NCBI GenBank assembly: GCA_032433595.1
Contig: JASWJB010000225.1
Location: 1-64,000, forward strand
Direction: 5' to 3'
Source: Conoideocrella luteorostrata
Lineage: Eukaryota; Ascomycota; Sordariomycetes; Hypocreales; Clavicipitaceae
Length of the DNA: 64,000 nt
Part shown: positions 41,578-54,537 of the stretch, piece after piece
Layout of the letters: every line of letters begins with the position of its first letter
Numbering within the stretch: position 1 is the first letter of the stretch
Program-made: the position numbers and the translations under genes
Notes under the pieces: model-generated
The model's database searches: none
What the model was told of the DNA's origin: nothing
The model's input: the letters and a program-made list of their open reading frames with translations, nothing else

Positions 41578-44500
41578 ATGTCAATGTCCAGATCAGATCA
41601 TATGGCACCGGGCTTCTCGTCCCACCTTTCCTCTTCTCAGGCTACTCGGTCCCAGTCACCCGGCGGCAGCAACTCACCAGTCGATCCCTCAACCTCAAAC
41701 AATAGATCGCCCTTTGGGCTTCCAGGTGGCATAATGGCGGGCAACACGCGATCGGGGACAGGCTCTCCATCGCACGACATGGCTGGATCCAGCCGACTCT
41801 TCTCTAAAAGGTTTGTGGCTGCATCTTCTTCTGCCTCTTCGTCGTCATGCATAGCCACAATTGCTTGGCCCCTGCTCCGCCTATTTTTCTTAAGGTTTGA
41901 TGCTGACTCCTGGAAACTTTCGGTCACTACAGAGCACGCGAAATCCAAGCCCAAGAAGGCATTCCAAGCTTGCCTGTAAACCCATGGGGTGGCCCTCCCA
42001 CAAGCGGAAATTCGACTCCTCTTCGAGAGAATATCCCTGAATCACCAACCGACGGATTCCCCGGCTACGATCAGCTACCAACGCAAGACAGCATGCCTCA
42101 GACTCGACGAGCTCGTGCCGGTACCGTTCCCTCTCGAATGCCGGGTGGTCCCGTCAATGGCCTCCTGAACGTGCATGGATTGGCTGCTAAATCCGCCAGA
42201 GTAACTCCCTCGCAAAGCCCCTTTGGCAAATCGCCGTCCCCAAATCTCGATTATTCTGACAGTGCACCTGGTGGTTCTGCCCTCCTGTCACGCCTCCGTG
42301 CAGGATCTCTGCCACAGCGCAGTCCCTTTAGCACGCTTCCAGGCACAAGTTCACCCTTCGGTCCTTCCATATTCAGCAGCTGGAACCCTGCCGGGGTCGG
42401 CCGTGAGCGTGGTTCTACGCTGGCGAGCATCGCAAGCGTAGGTTCCAACGGGCCAAGCTCTCCTTCACAATCTCAGTTCTCCAAGGAAGGTGCTGGTGAC
42501 TCGGATGTGCACATGCGAACTTTGGATTATCTTGGACTGGCAGAGACTCCTCAAGCTCCTCCCGCCCAACTGGCAACCCCTTACTACGATTACAGCAATC
42601 AGGCCAACCGTTTCCGTTCATACTCAGTGAACAACAAAGATAGGTACGAGGATGATGGCGAGCCTACCCCCGGCAATGTGGCTATTGAGAGCCAATATGA
42701 TGCTTTGAAAGGTCAGCTGGCGGCAACCAATGCTGCAATTCACAATCACAATCTAGCTGTTCAGGCGTTTATCAACAACACTCGTCCTCGTGCCCGTACC
42801 ACTGCGGCGGTTCTGGAAACGATGCGAACCCTCAACGCGGGAATACCGAACCCGATCGCCCCCGCTGAAATCCGGCTACAGGATGAGAAAGAATACGATG
42901 ACTTGCCACAGGCAATGACAGGTATGAATATAGGCAGGTCAAACAGCCGCAACGCTGGCCTTCTCAGCACGGAAGAGCAAGGTCTCGAAGGCCCTACCAG
43001 CGCGCTCTGGCTCGGTGGTATCCCGACATCGACCACTACGTCCACTCTCGTGGAGATGTTCAAGTCTCACGGCCCGATTATTTCGGCTCGTGTACTCACA
43101 CATAAGAATTGTGGCTTCGTCAACTTCGAGAGAGTGGAAAGTTCTATAGCCGCCAAGGCTTCGATGAACGGCAAGGAGATCTTCCCTGGCGCAGGACCGA
43201 TCCGCATCAACTTTGCCAAGCCACCATCAGCGTCCAACACACCAGGCCATGACGGAATATACCCATCGCCTAGCCCTGATCCATTCGCCAAGGCTCAAGA
43301 CGGTACTTCTGGACCTGGGTTGGCAGCCGCCTCAGAAGGTGTTTCCGGAGCGGCTTTGGGCACTTCTACTCCAGTTGTCCCACCTCTTGCAGACATGCCG
43401 GATGACATTTTGGACATTGTTGAGCTGTTGGGAGCGACTGACGAGGACAGAGTCCGCATTTCTCAGAGTGTTCAGTCTGCTATACAGTACACTGGCTTTG
43501 TGGAGGAGATCCCAGCTATCCGCGAGCCTAACCACACCAGAGTGCATGACGCCCCCAAGCTCAGGGACATCCGCAAGCGAATTGATACCCCCCAGCTCTT
43601 AACACAGCTTGAGGTGGAGAATATCGCCATGGATATGCTCCCTGAGATTGCTGAATTGTCATCGGACTATCTCGGCAACACTGTTGTCCAGAAATTATTT
43701 GAACAATGCTCTGATCAGGTGCGAGACGCTATGCTCGCCGAGATTGCTCCTCATCTGGCCGAAATCGGCATTCACAAGAACGGTACCTGGGCTGCTCAAA
43801 AGATTATTGAGGTCTGCAAAACTCCCCAACAAATGAACTTGATCGTCGAGCACCTCAGACCGTATACTGTTCCCTTATTTCTCGACCAGTATGGCAACTA
43901 CGTGCTACAGGTTTGCTTGAGATTCGGGGCTCCGTACAATGATTTCATCTTCGAGACCATGCTTAGCCGCATGTGGGAGGTTTCTCAGGGCCGGTTCGGC
44001 GCGCGAGCTATGAGAGCATGCTTAGAGAGCCACCACTCTACCAAGGATCAACAGAAAATGCTGGCGGCTGTCATTGCTCTACACAGTGTTCAACTTGCCA
44101 CCAACGCCAATGGTGCATTACTCCTGACTTGGTTCTTGGACACTTGCACCTTTCCTAAAAGACGCACTGTTCTCGCCCCACGCTTGGTTCCTTGCCTAGT
44201 TCATCTTTGCACTCACAAGGTGGCCTACCTCACCGTACTCAAGGTCATCAATCAAAAGGCTGAGTCCGATGCCAGAGATGTCATCTTCAGGGCTCTCTTC
44301 TTCTCGCCCAATGATCAGATCCTGGAGGCAATCCTGCAAGACCCTCAATGCGGCGCCACGCTCATCTTCAAAGTCTTGACCACACCATTCTTTGATGAAA
44401 GTATCCGAGCTCAAATCGTTGAGAATGTTAAGAGCGTGTTAGTCAGGATCAAGGCCCAGCCGAATCAGGGTTACAAGCGATTAATGGATGAGGCTGGTTT

Positions 44501-45202
44501 ATCCACCAGAGCTACCCCGAGTCGTGAACCCAGCAATAACACCGAGACTCGACAACGGCCAACGTCTCGACAGGCCAACAACGGCAGTATGAATGGACAA
44601 CATACACAAGGTGGGCAGCAGTCTAGCGGCAACAACAGTAACAACAACAAGTCTTTCTACAGCGCGCAGAACACTCAGCCTAGCGCTGGCAGCTTTGATG
44701 CAGGCTATGGCAGTCAAAGAAGCGACGGTGCTGACGCCAACGTGCCAGCTTTCCACCCGTACGGCCAAGGCATGATGTATAACGCACCAGCAGTTGGTAT
44801 GGCACCACCCTTGAATATGTCTCAACTTCAGTATCAGCAAAACATGATGAACCGGGCAACACCACACATGGGTTACAACTTTCCTCCAATGCAAGCTCCA
44901 TACGGTACGTATGGCGCTCCTGCTCAGGGAGTTGATCAGTATCGCCAGCCCAGCATGGCCAACGGCAGCCCCATTCAGCCACCAAGCTCTCAGATGCCTC
45001 CCCAGATGCCAATCGGGCAGCCGCCCTACGCACCTCCCGGTTTCGGAGTAGGTTATGGGTATGGAAATATAGCCAGCATGCAGAATATAGGGTACTTGCA
45101 GCAAGAGCCTGTAAATAACCGACGTGGTGGTCGTGTATGTTATCACTACTCCATGAACCGATGTTTCGGAACCAAAACTAACGCGTCTATTCACAGAGAT
45201 AA
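41578..45202 (+). CDS. Pumilio (Puf) RNA-binding protein with RRM, JSN1/PUF2 type
   Basis: Exons 41578-41810, 41933-45134 and 45197-45202 give 1146 residues. Puf proteins bind 3' UTR elements and repress or localise mRNAs. An RRM at about residues 433-505 (TSALWLGGIPTSTTTSTLVE, CGFVNFERVESS) precedes Puf repeats at about 636-860, for example LSSDYLGNTVVQKLFEQCS, IGIHKNGTWAAQKIIEVCK, DQYGNYVLQVCLRFG. RRM plus a short Puf array is the arrangement of yeast Jsn1/Puf2. Both ends are low-complexity: Ser/Pro at the N terminus and Gln/Asn/Met/Tyr/Gly at the C terminus. I infer a last intron, 45135-45196 (GTATGT, ACTAAC branch, CACAG), leaving a final exon of just AGA TAA and the end NNRRGGRR. Reading through would add 65 residues of unlike composition. 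Confidence 0.88.
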
Positions 45203-46696
45203 ACCCCCCAAAAGGAGCCCCTCGAATTCCGCAACTTCAAAAGGGCATTGGACTAAAAAGAAAAATATCTCATTACTTCTTGTCTTATTCGTGCATCAAC
45301 CCACACCAGGCTTTACGAACAGTCGATTGGTGGGAGTTTGGGATTACAACTTTGGTAGACTCCGCCCCAGGCATGGAGCCGTCAGGTGCCTCGGCTAGAT
45401 GAGCCTACTCTAAACGGACACTAAAATGACTACCGCTTTTTTATTTTGCCAGCTCAGCGGCCTGTTACACAGGGCTTCGCCTCTTTATTGGCTTGGAAGC
45501 GTCGAATGTGCCGGGCCGGTCTCCCACATTCGTTTGTGTATCCAGAAGTTCGCAGGAACGGCTGTGCCCTTTCATTCTATCTTCTGCAAAGTTATACATG
45601 ATGAAGCGTCACGCCTTGACTTTAGAATCCGGAAAAAAACCATGCGTCAAACTCTGTTGTGGTTGTTTTGTTCTGGAGTAAAAATTTTGCCATGTTCATG
45701 TTTCTGTTGCATTTTTGCTGCACGGCGAATAGTGTCGCAGCCTTGCCTCACGACAAGTCACAGAGATGTTTGCCCAAATGGAGATATCGGTGAAAATACG
45801 GACAGGACGTGGGCCAGAGAAATGTTGCGTTAAGGGAAGGGGGCGGGATGAAGGACAGTCTATGCTGAGGTTTAGCAAAGTATGGGACCCCTATATAGCT
45901 ATAACGCATTGTAGTAGTTGAGCAGTTTACGAATCCTATCGCTTTGTTACGTTCGCTTTAGTACCGTGAGTAGCTCATGTCACAGATGTCATGGTAGCGT
46001 GCACACCTATGCAGACAATCCATGCCCCCAAACCTCTACGAACTGTTTTCTAACAGTATAGCGGCACGTCACTGCATTTACATGCTCACAACAATGCAGT
46101 AAGCACTAGGTAGACCGTATGCCAACAGTCAAGATGAGATGGTGGATGATTTAATTCAATATTTCGCTAACGCGCGCCAATGGTTCATGCCCTTGTTTCC
46201 ACTCTAAACCGCTCATTTTGCAATTCCCTTCCTCGCCCCAACTCATGATAAACAGAACTCTCGAACACATGCATAATACACGTTGTCGAATGAGCCTCGC
46301 CTCCCAATCCATTCCGATGATATCGGGAAAACTAAGGAAATAATATATCTAATACAATCGGTCGTAGAGTAGTAGGTGTGCACGCGAGTATGAAGACCGC
46401 GTGTGAGAGCAGGACATATCGATGACGGGTAGGGGGTTTCAGGAGTAAATAGATATTGTAAATAAAACACGATGATGACAGGAGAATCCGGCGGAGGAAT
46501 GTATGAAATGATGTGATGTGGTATGCTTTCTCATTAGAATATTGTAAAAAGAGGCCGTAACAGAATGCTTGGATGACGGATAGATTTGTAGGTGATTTGG
46601 GATGACAGTAATTGGGATGCAACCAACGGAGCAGACGCAGGTGCACCTGACAGGGACTCCTTGAGATGACGCAGCTTTTTGAGTCATGTCCTAATC
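45203..46696. other. Convergent 3' intergenic region
   Basis: About 1.5 kb between the stops of the Puf and RCO1-like genes. The first 200 bases stay open in the Puf frame but are probably 3' UTR. The rest is AT-leaning with nothing recognisable. Confidence 0.35.
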
Positions 46697-49600
46697 TCAA
46701 TCCAGGTCCATGGAGCATTCAGCGTGGTCAACTGTCGAAGGGGGCGTTGGTTCCGTAACTAAGGGCAACTGTTCCACCTTATCATTGCGGTGAAGACTTC
46801 CGAGGTCATTTGGTTTTATGACGGGCGAACTGACTTCTGCTTTAATCATTTGTGGCGGTGTTGGGGTAGCGTTCTCTTCCCCAAGAACTTGTCTGATGCG
46901 GGTGCTCATGGCCTCCATTTGGGCAAGAGTGGCACGTAGCCCAAGACGATCGTCATCGGTGAGCTGATTGAAAGCGATATTGTCTGCGTTGCCCTTGGCC
47001 ATGAGCGACAACATGTTCTGGTCAGCGGTAGCCTAGATACCATTGTCAATACGGAAGACTAACGAGCAAGAGAATGAGAGCATTAGATTAGGATCCCAAG
47101 GACTTACCAGAATGGCAGACGTCAGTTGCTCAATGCCGTCAGATCGCTTCTGCTGGAGACCTATCAAGTTGAGAGACACCTGCATTTCCTCTACTCTGCG
47201 CTCCAAAGTAGAGCCAGGTAAAGGGCTGGCAGAGTCGCGTTGAGAGGATGGTGACGGGTAAGGGATTTGTTTAGATTCACTCCGGCGAGGTCCGTATCCA
47301 GCTCCCTTATTTCGCAACCTATTGCGCGCACTGTTAGAGGGCCCAGATCTTCCAGAAGGGCCGGAATGGTAGAAATTCAACTCACTGTTCGATAAAGTCG
47401 AGAACCACTCCTTGGGCATGGAGTTTATACGTCCGTCCAAAGGAGCGAACTTCGGTCCATCCGGAACGGTCAGGTTCGTCAGGTTCGCCGTCCCAATCAA
47501 TCTCAATATGACCGTTGTTCTTCAAGCCACGGCTAAACGCGGGCGATATGACCTGGCTGCCCTTGACCTTGCGGAAGCGATGGGCGGGGGCGAGACTGGG
47601 CACCTCAATGAGGACGTCATCAACATGAGCAGGACACCGCCAAGTCTTTAGCACGGGCGGCACGGCAAGGGGCGGATCCAGACAGTCGATGTGCCAGTAA
47701 AATGAGCAGATGCTGCATGGAATGATAGCCCTGACCTCGGTGGCGGACTTTTGGCAAGCATGGCAGAGTACCGCCTCTCCATCTTCCCGTTGCTTGAAGA
47801 AGTCGGGCAACTCATCATAACCATTGCGCTTCCTGTTTGATTTGAGCCAGTTGGGTTAGCCTCGCGCGTCCGTGCGTGGAAGGGGGCAAAAAAGGTTGGG
47901 ACGGGATGGGAGGTGTGATTGGGGGCTGGGTGTATGGGAGAGTGCGGCGAGTCTCAATCATCCAAACCTCGGAATATGAGCTCTCTGCTCAGGCAGGTGA
48001 ACACAGTGGGCATCAAGCGTCGACCAAGAGATGCAGCGCTGCAGCTCAACGAAGGACAAGGACAAGGAAGGGGTTGCACTCACTTTGCCGTCTTACTGCT
48101 CGCGACATCTTCGTAATCGCCATCAACACCAGCCTTGACCCCCTCGAAGCGGTTCTGCACCCGCTTGGGCAGGCTAAATGCCCGGGGGATGCTCTTCTCC
48201 AGGTTGTTGAGAGCGCTTCCAAAAATGCCCTTGTGGATTGGGACACGTGAGGGGTATTTCCGGATCAGACACTCATTGCAGAACCACTCGTCAGGGAGAT
48301 CCTCAGACTGCACCATGTCGACGCACTCAAAGTGGAACGAGCGCGGGCAGCCGTCGCAGCAGACGACATCGCCCGTGTTTCCGCACGCAGAGCAGTTCTC
48401 GTCATTTTCTGCCGTCTGTTGAGATATTCATTAGTCAAAATCCGTTGCCCTTGTAGGCACGCTGCATCCCCATCCCCAGCACCCAACGCCCCGTAGCCAG
48501 CCGGTTCGGGGACCAAGCACGCAAATAAAATATTTCTTAAATTGCCCATATTCCACTGAGATATACGGCACAACAAGATCACACACATGCGCCATCCGCA
48601 GCCACTGGCAGGTAGCTCAGGTGTGGCCATGATCCTGGGAGGCGGTGCGACCCGGAAAACGAGGCGTGTCGGGCCTCCCCCGTCACAAATCCTCAAGTCG
48701 CCCCAGCCAAGCATGCAACTGCTCGAGGCAGAGTCTGCATCCCGTCCTCTCCCTTCTCCCGGCAATCTGCCCTGGACGCAGCAAAAAAAAAAACAAGGGG
48801 GCGAGGCAGGCATGTCATCTGAAAAATGGTTCATCCGCAATGCCAGAACACAGAAAACACGAGAAAACACGGTGCAACTTACTGGATCTTTTGCAGTGTT
48901 TCCGTTGGGGGCCGCAGGATTTGCCTCATTCGCTGGCCGCGGCAAACCGGCAGCAGTGCCACCTTTCTTCTTCACGGGCCTAGAGCCAAATGAGTCAGCC
49001 ATGTGTGTTTGATAGCGGACATGGAGCAATTCTTCATCATGACGAGTGCAGTCCGCGCGACAGCATCTTTTTCCTCCCGAGAGGACAGCTGGACCGGACC
49101 GGACCGGACGGGTCTGCGGACGCGTGACAGTTTGCCGCTTGGAACCCGAATCGCGTGCGAAACCACCATGATAGAATACTCCTCACAAGTCACAAGCGCC
49201 GTGCTCTCGAAGAGCATACAGAGAATTATTTGATCTCTCCCATCTCCCAGCGTTGTGAAGTTAGGCGCAGATAGTGAATAGATAAAAACTTACGATGATT
49301 TGACGCGTAAACCTGTCTTTGCCTTCTTGGTAAGACGCAGAGATGTGGGAGTGGCAGCACGAGATCCGGCCGATGAATTCCCATCTCCAGGCAGCGAAAA
49401 GGCTATCGGCGAGACATTTCTCTCAACATCCTCATGAGGGCGCTTGCTTGCGGACCTCGTAGCCCGCGTAGTAACGCTGGCAGCCAGAGACTGGCGCGTC
49501 CGCCTGGTCTTAGTCACAGGCGTCGTGTCGGGCTCAGCATCAGGGCCTCTGACAGAACTTTCCCGCGCCTTGGAGCCATTCGTAACCTCCCGCGCATCCT

Positions 49601-51404
49601 GCCGCCGGTCCCAAAATGAATCCTCGTCCTCCTCGGGCATATGAACCTCAACGGTGGTGTGGCCGTTCCGACTGCTGGGCAGAGCAGACACTGGTTTTTC
49701 CGCACTCTTGCTGGTCAAGTTGGGGAAGAACTCTGCAGGGGATATCAGGCCAGGCATGCTAGCATCGTCAAGGGAGGACGAAGCAGAGGAAGATTTGACA
49801 GCGCGGGTGCGACTTGTGTGCTGTTGCAAGGGGGGAGAGTTTGATCGGGATGAGTTGGCCACGGCCAGTCTGCTGGAGGCGACTGATTTGCCGCGGGTCT
49901 TGATTGGTGGGGGCTTTGACGCAGTCTGGGACTTGGCTCCAGTGGACTTGGTGGAGGATGAATGGGCGGAAGCGAGCTGCGAGCTGCTCGGTGCCAGCCC
50001 TGCCGCTGCCGCTGCTTCCCCTCGAAACGTCGTCGGGCTGTTGAGACTGCATGCCCTTACCTCCGGAGACGACAGGCTCAAAGCTGTTGACAGAGACGAG
50101 TCGCTGGACCCGGAATCCCGTCGGCCGCGTTTTCTCGACCGCGGTGTCTTCACTCTGATTACACCCGTAGCACCATCCCTCCTCACACTAGCAGCGGTCC
50201 TGATAATACCAGCAGCGTCAGCAGCGTCAGCGTCAGCATCAGCGTCGGCCCCTTTCCTGCCAGGCGTCGTGGCAGTGGCTGTGGCAGTGGCTGTAGCAGT
50301 GGCTGTAGCAGTCATCGTAGCAACACCACTGTGCGAGGTCTTAGCCCTCTTGGCAGCTCGCTTCCTTGCAGGCTCCCGAGGCAATTCTTCCGGTTCGTGA
50401 ATAAGACCTGCATATGGTGCATCCAGCGCTTTGTGCGGCGTAGGTCTGCCGTTGGTGGCAGGAGACACAAAGTAGTGATACGCGCGGTTGTCCTTCTTGC
50501 CGTCGCGCTTCCTCTCTTCCATTTGTCTGAAGAATTCTTCCATGGTTTCCTTTTCCGCAGTTTGGCTGAAAACGTCCTCAATCATGGCCACAAATTGCCC
50601 GTCGCCGCTTTTCTCGTTGTAGAGGGTGCTCAGTGCAAAAGCAGTTGGGTAGCGGTAGTGCTTTAATGCCTCGTCCACCGCTGCAGCGACGACAGTATCT
50701 GTCAGCCCCTTTGGTTCAGATCCAGAACGGGCCTGCCGTTTTGGCGTCGTTGGCTTCAGTATAATACTTGTAGAACTCCTCCTGCGTTGATGATTCGATG
50801 GTTGCTCTGTCGCTGCTGCAGCTGTTGCTGCTGCTGTTGCTGCTGCTACTATCTTCTTGGCAGGCAGGGACACTCTACGAGAACGCCTGCGTTTTATCGT
50901 GCCCTTGGGGTAGTACTCCTCGTCTTCAGCTTCGTCGTCCTTCATTCTTGCCGCAAGTGACTTCCTTTTGTTTGTCAGTGCCGGAGGGAGCAGTGGTGAT
51001 GCAGGAGGCGACATGGCCAGGGCTTGGGTCACATCCTTGCCGCCCTTGTTCCTGGCAGAAATCTCTCCAGCAGCCATCGACTTTGGCGCACTCGCACCAG
51101 ATGACTTCAAAATAATTTTCCTTATCGGCCCTCCGGCCTCCCCTGCTACTTTCTTCGGTTTTGGCAAGGCTCCCAATGGTGCCATGGTTTCCAAAACTCC
51201 GTGACGCATCAGACCAGCCTCCTCAAAGCTAGACTTGCTCTGGACTGATGGCTCCAGCCATTTCTGCATAAATGTTCGTGGTCCTTCATTCGCAGAGCTC
51301 TTTGAAACCTCCAGCGTCCGGTTGGCATCCTTTCCATTCACCTGCTGTAATGGACTGGAATATCGCGAAGCCGAGCGCGATGCCCTTGTATTTGACGATA
51401 TCAT
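46697..51404 (-). CDS. RCO1: RCO1-like double-PHD protein (Rpd3S complex)
   Basis: Six exons (51404-49294, 48979-48883, 48415-48084, 47832-47386, 47318-47108, 47032-46697) encode 1177 residues. Rco1 is the PHD subunit that tethers the Rpd3S deacetylase to transcribed chromatin. PHD1 is at about 743-795 (CSACGNTGDVVCCDGCPRSF, then FHFEC and WFCNEC), and PHD2 at about 865-925 (CHACQK, CSICSFYWHIDC, WRCPAH). A basic region between them and a helical C-terminal part follow the Rco1 plan. The first 700 residues are disordered, rich in Lys/Arg/Ser, with an Ala-Thr repeat, DADADA and a poly-Ala run. Introns 1-3 are long for this genome (314, 467, 251 bp). PHD1 lies entirely in exon 3. Assignment rests on the paired PHDs and spacing. 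Confidence 0.85.
50212..50312 (+). repeat. Coding minisatellite in the RCO1-like gene
   Basis: Two adjacent arrays. One is GCGTCA/GCATCA-type units at about 50212-50247, coding (Asp-Ala)n on the minus strand. The other is a 12-bp unit, GTGGCTGTAGCA with variants, at about 50270-50312, coding (Ala-Thr)n. Both keep frame. Confidence 0.8.
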
Positions 51405-52869
51405 TGTTTCCCTCTTGTTTTGGTGGTAGTATTATCCAAATGATGTGCCTCTGTCGTGAGCTTGATGCCGTTGTTCGCACACCCCTTACCGGCGATCGCG
51501 GGGATGGACTGGCAACGCACCTACTCAAGCCTGAAAAAAAAAAGGTCTGTCAGTAAAGAAGGAGAAACACGCGACCATGGGAAATTCTGCGAGGTGCCTA
51601 CTTGTTTCTCGAGCTGTAGTATGAATCCCAGCTACTGAATCGCGCTTTTTCGGTGCGTTTGACGCGGTTATTTGGGGGTGATAGGGTGAAGAGAGCTTGG
51701 GGGGAGGAAGATGCCCAGGGCCTGGAACTTGAAGTGGCCCTGGTTCGGCCAGTGTGACCAGGGGGAGAGGCTTACGGGGGGGTGAAGAAGATGCAGAGGG
51801 CGCAGCGTTGGCGCTGGCACTGGCACTGGCACGGCACGGCACTGGCTGGCAACCCGGAAGTGACCTATAGCGGCGAGCAAAGTAGGTTGCACAGCGTTTA
51901 TGTCTTTGCACCAGATAATCTCCCTAGTCAGTCAGTTGCTATACATCCAATGTCGCAGCATACGTGACTGACTCTTCTCCGCATCACTTAGGCGTCTTGT
52001 TAAGGCAGCAATCATAAAACTGTGGGCAACTCTCCGTCGGCCATCGTGGGTGTCATTCATTCGTCTGTGCCACCGTCCGTCTACTCCATGTGTACAACAC
52101 CCTCCGTACAGCCTTCCTCCACTTCATCAGTCCGTGATTCCAATCCAACATGAGCACCGACGTTCAATACCTGACAAGTATGAAACGGTGCTATCCTGGC
52201 CTCATTAAAAACAAAGAAAAAAAACCAACCCCCCCCCCGAGCACCTGAATGACTACCACGGATATTACATGCGGATCAAACAAGTTTTAATCCCACTTTG
52301 CATGCACATGCCTAGCGCCTGCATAATGGAAGATGCTCAAAGGAGGGGGCCAAAGGCGAAATCCAGTCAGCCAGAGTTTGTTGCTACCCCATAGTTACGG
52401 ATGCCACATTTCTCGCACAGAGCTGCTGTTCCTCGATTGCTCACTTTCATAGCATGGACTTCGGTCCGCCGAAACACTTATCACTTAACTGTCGGCTCGT
52501 TATCATAGCTTGTCAAGTGTCAGAGACTACCTTCATTGTCTAGATACCTGGCCTCACTAGCCTCACATGCAATTTTTTTTTTTTTGGTTCGTCAGACGCT
52601 GCGATGCCACCACCATAAAAAAGGGTGTGTCAAAACGCATATAGTATCTGTGATGTAATGACAGACACCACGGCCACCACTAAGCCGAATCTCCCATGCT
52701 ACAATGCCCGTTGAAGGGAAAAGATTTTATTTCCACACATGACATTTCTTGGGAATTATGGCTTCGTTTTGGTCGCGGCGATTGTCTCCTTTGTACCCTC
52801 CATACTGTGTAGGGCAGGTCTCAGTCGCTCTTCTAGACATGAACCCTTGTCTTCCGACACTCGCCAAGC
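51405..52869. other. Spacer between RCO1-like start and CDB4/EBP1 stop
   Basis: About 1.5 kb on the promoter side of the RCO1-like gene. It holds a GCACTG tandem (TGGCACTGGCACTGGCAC) near 51812-51832, an A run near 51533-51542, a C run near 52231-52239 and a T run near 52572. The GC-rich part up to about 51900 may be leader sequence. No credible gene. Confidence 0.35.
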
Positions 52870-54537
52870 TTACTCGTCGCTGTCATCGCTGTCGTCATCA
52901 GATTCCTCGGCAGCGGCCGTCTTCTTGGCAGGCTTCTTCTTCTTCTTGCTCTTGCTCTTCTTACCAGTGTTTCTGGCAAGAGGCTGCTCCAGGATCTTGA
53001 GAACCTCCTCATCAGTGATCTTCTTGTCAGACTTGACCTTGCTCAAGTCCAGAGCCGGGGCACCGCCAAGCTTCGTGATGCCGTTCTTGGTGATGGCTGT
53101 ATATTTTATTTTGGGTTTGTCAGTGAGTTGGTTTCGGCCCATCCACGTTCCACGACGTCTGTTCATAACTTACCGATAGTCGTGAGCAGACGGGCAACAG
53201 GGGCATTGTCCTTGTCACCAGCAAGCTCATACTGACGGAAAACGTTGCCACGGACACATTCGACAACACCAGATTTGGCATCACGCTCGTCCTCGAGCTG
53301 TCTCAAGCTGAAAGGGAAGGTACCGAACTTCTTTTGGACCTCAGACAGGATCTTGCGGGAAGTAGGGCGCTTCAGGCCATACGTTTGGTTAGTACGGCGA
53401 TGCAGAGTAGCACGTCCTTCCAAGTTCTTGCACTTTCCAGTACCCAGAGAGACGCCCATCTCAACACCCCAAACCTCGGAAATGGCAGGGACACCATCAC
53501 CCTTGCCGCCCTCCTGGGGAGAAAGAACAATCTTCTTGGTACTCTCAATCTCGTTGCGGTCAAACAGCCATGAAGTAGTGCTCTCCACGAGGTTGCACTC
53601 AAAACTCTCACACACCTTCTCCAACAACGTGGTCATTTTAGATTGGCTAGGGGCCTTCTGGGAAGCGGCCTTTGCCTTCTCCTCCTCAGTACCCTGAGTA
53701 AGCAGGCCGGGGGGGACCATCAACCGCAGAAGCAACTCATTGGCGAAATGGGTAGCCAAGATCAAATCAGCAGGGCGTCCAGTGATAGCCTCATCCTTCT
53801 TGTCAGCAGGCTTGGCAAGAACAGTGTCACAAACAATGGCACCAAAGCCATCAATCTGAGCACCAAGCTGAATCTTTATAGGTTCGCCAGCCTGGATTTC
53901 CAGAGCAGCCTCGGTCTCATCGGAGGTTAGAGGGGTGTAGGGGGTGACATATGAAGCAGGAGAGATAGTGGTGGGGTGCGAGAAACCTGTAAAGACGCTG
54001 CATTAACAACGACCCGGATCGCGTTTGGAGGCAATGTGTGGCAGTCACGAACCCTTGGTAACTTTCTTTCCACGGTAAACTTTGGAGACCTCCTCTTCCA
54101 AAATCTTGTCGCCCTTCTGGCAAACCTCGACGATTTTCGCACCGGGTACGCAAAGCTTAGCAACCTCGGCCAGAACCTTCTCGGAGATTTGACCAGCGGT
54201 CTTGTACTTGGTTAAAGTATCTGGGTTGTTGAGGGAGTAGTCTAATTCGCCATGTGTTAGCAGCTACGGCAATTAAAAAAAATCGTGGAAAACAGTTATC
54301 AATTGTGGTCGCGTGCGTTCCTCACGACCGAGTCCTCTCCAATTCAAGCGTTATTGCGGCCTTGTGGTCTTGCGCATGCAGGCAATGGCGGGGTAGTTTG
54401 GTTTCTGTGCGAGGGAAAGAGGGGCAGCTGTTGCGGCTTGACAGAAGCAGAACGGTTTTGTAGAAAGCTCAAGGCCCCGGGAGGGAGCTTGCATGCACGG
54501 GCAGAAACCTACCGACAGTTTCCTTCTCGTCCGACAT
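52870..54537 (-). CDS. EBP1/PA2G4-type protein (curved DNA-binding protein)
   Basis: Exons 54537-54513, 54241-54053, 53986-53174 and 53096-52870 give 417 residues. The protein has the methionine-aminopeptidase fold of EBP1/PA2G4 and fission yeast Cdb4, members that have lost peptidase activity and associate with ribosomes, RNA or DNA. Family blocks are YSLNNPDTLTKYKTAGQI, LCVPGAKIVEVCQKGDKI, GFSHPTTISPASYVTPYTPL, IKIQLGAQIDGFGAIVCDTV, VEMGVSLGTGKCKN and FPFSLRQLEDERDAKSGV. The C terminus is a Lys-rich stretch then an acidic tail (EESDDDSDDSDE), as in the family. The first exon codes only eight residues (MSDEKETV) before a 269-bp intron. It is divergent from the SNF5 gene. The exact cellular role is not deducible from sequence. 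Confidence 0.92.

Noticed and set aside
41554..41590. 33-bp intron linking ATGAG at 41554 to the Puf reading frame
   Set aside because: GTAAGC..CCAG would join in frame, but 33 bp is below the length fungal splicing normally accepts. ATG 41578 is kept as the start and the upstream ATG treated as a minimal upstream ORF.
49654..50400. 248-codon ORF antisense to the RCO1-like gene
   Set aside because: Alternating Val-Ala runs are the mirror of the Ala-Thr repeat; it is a shadow frame.
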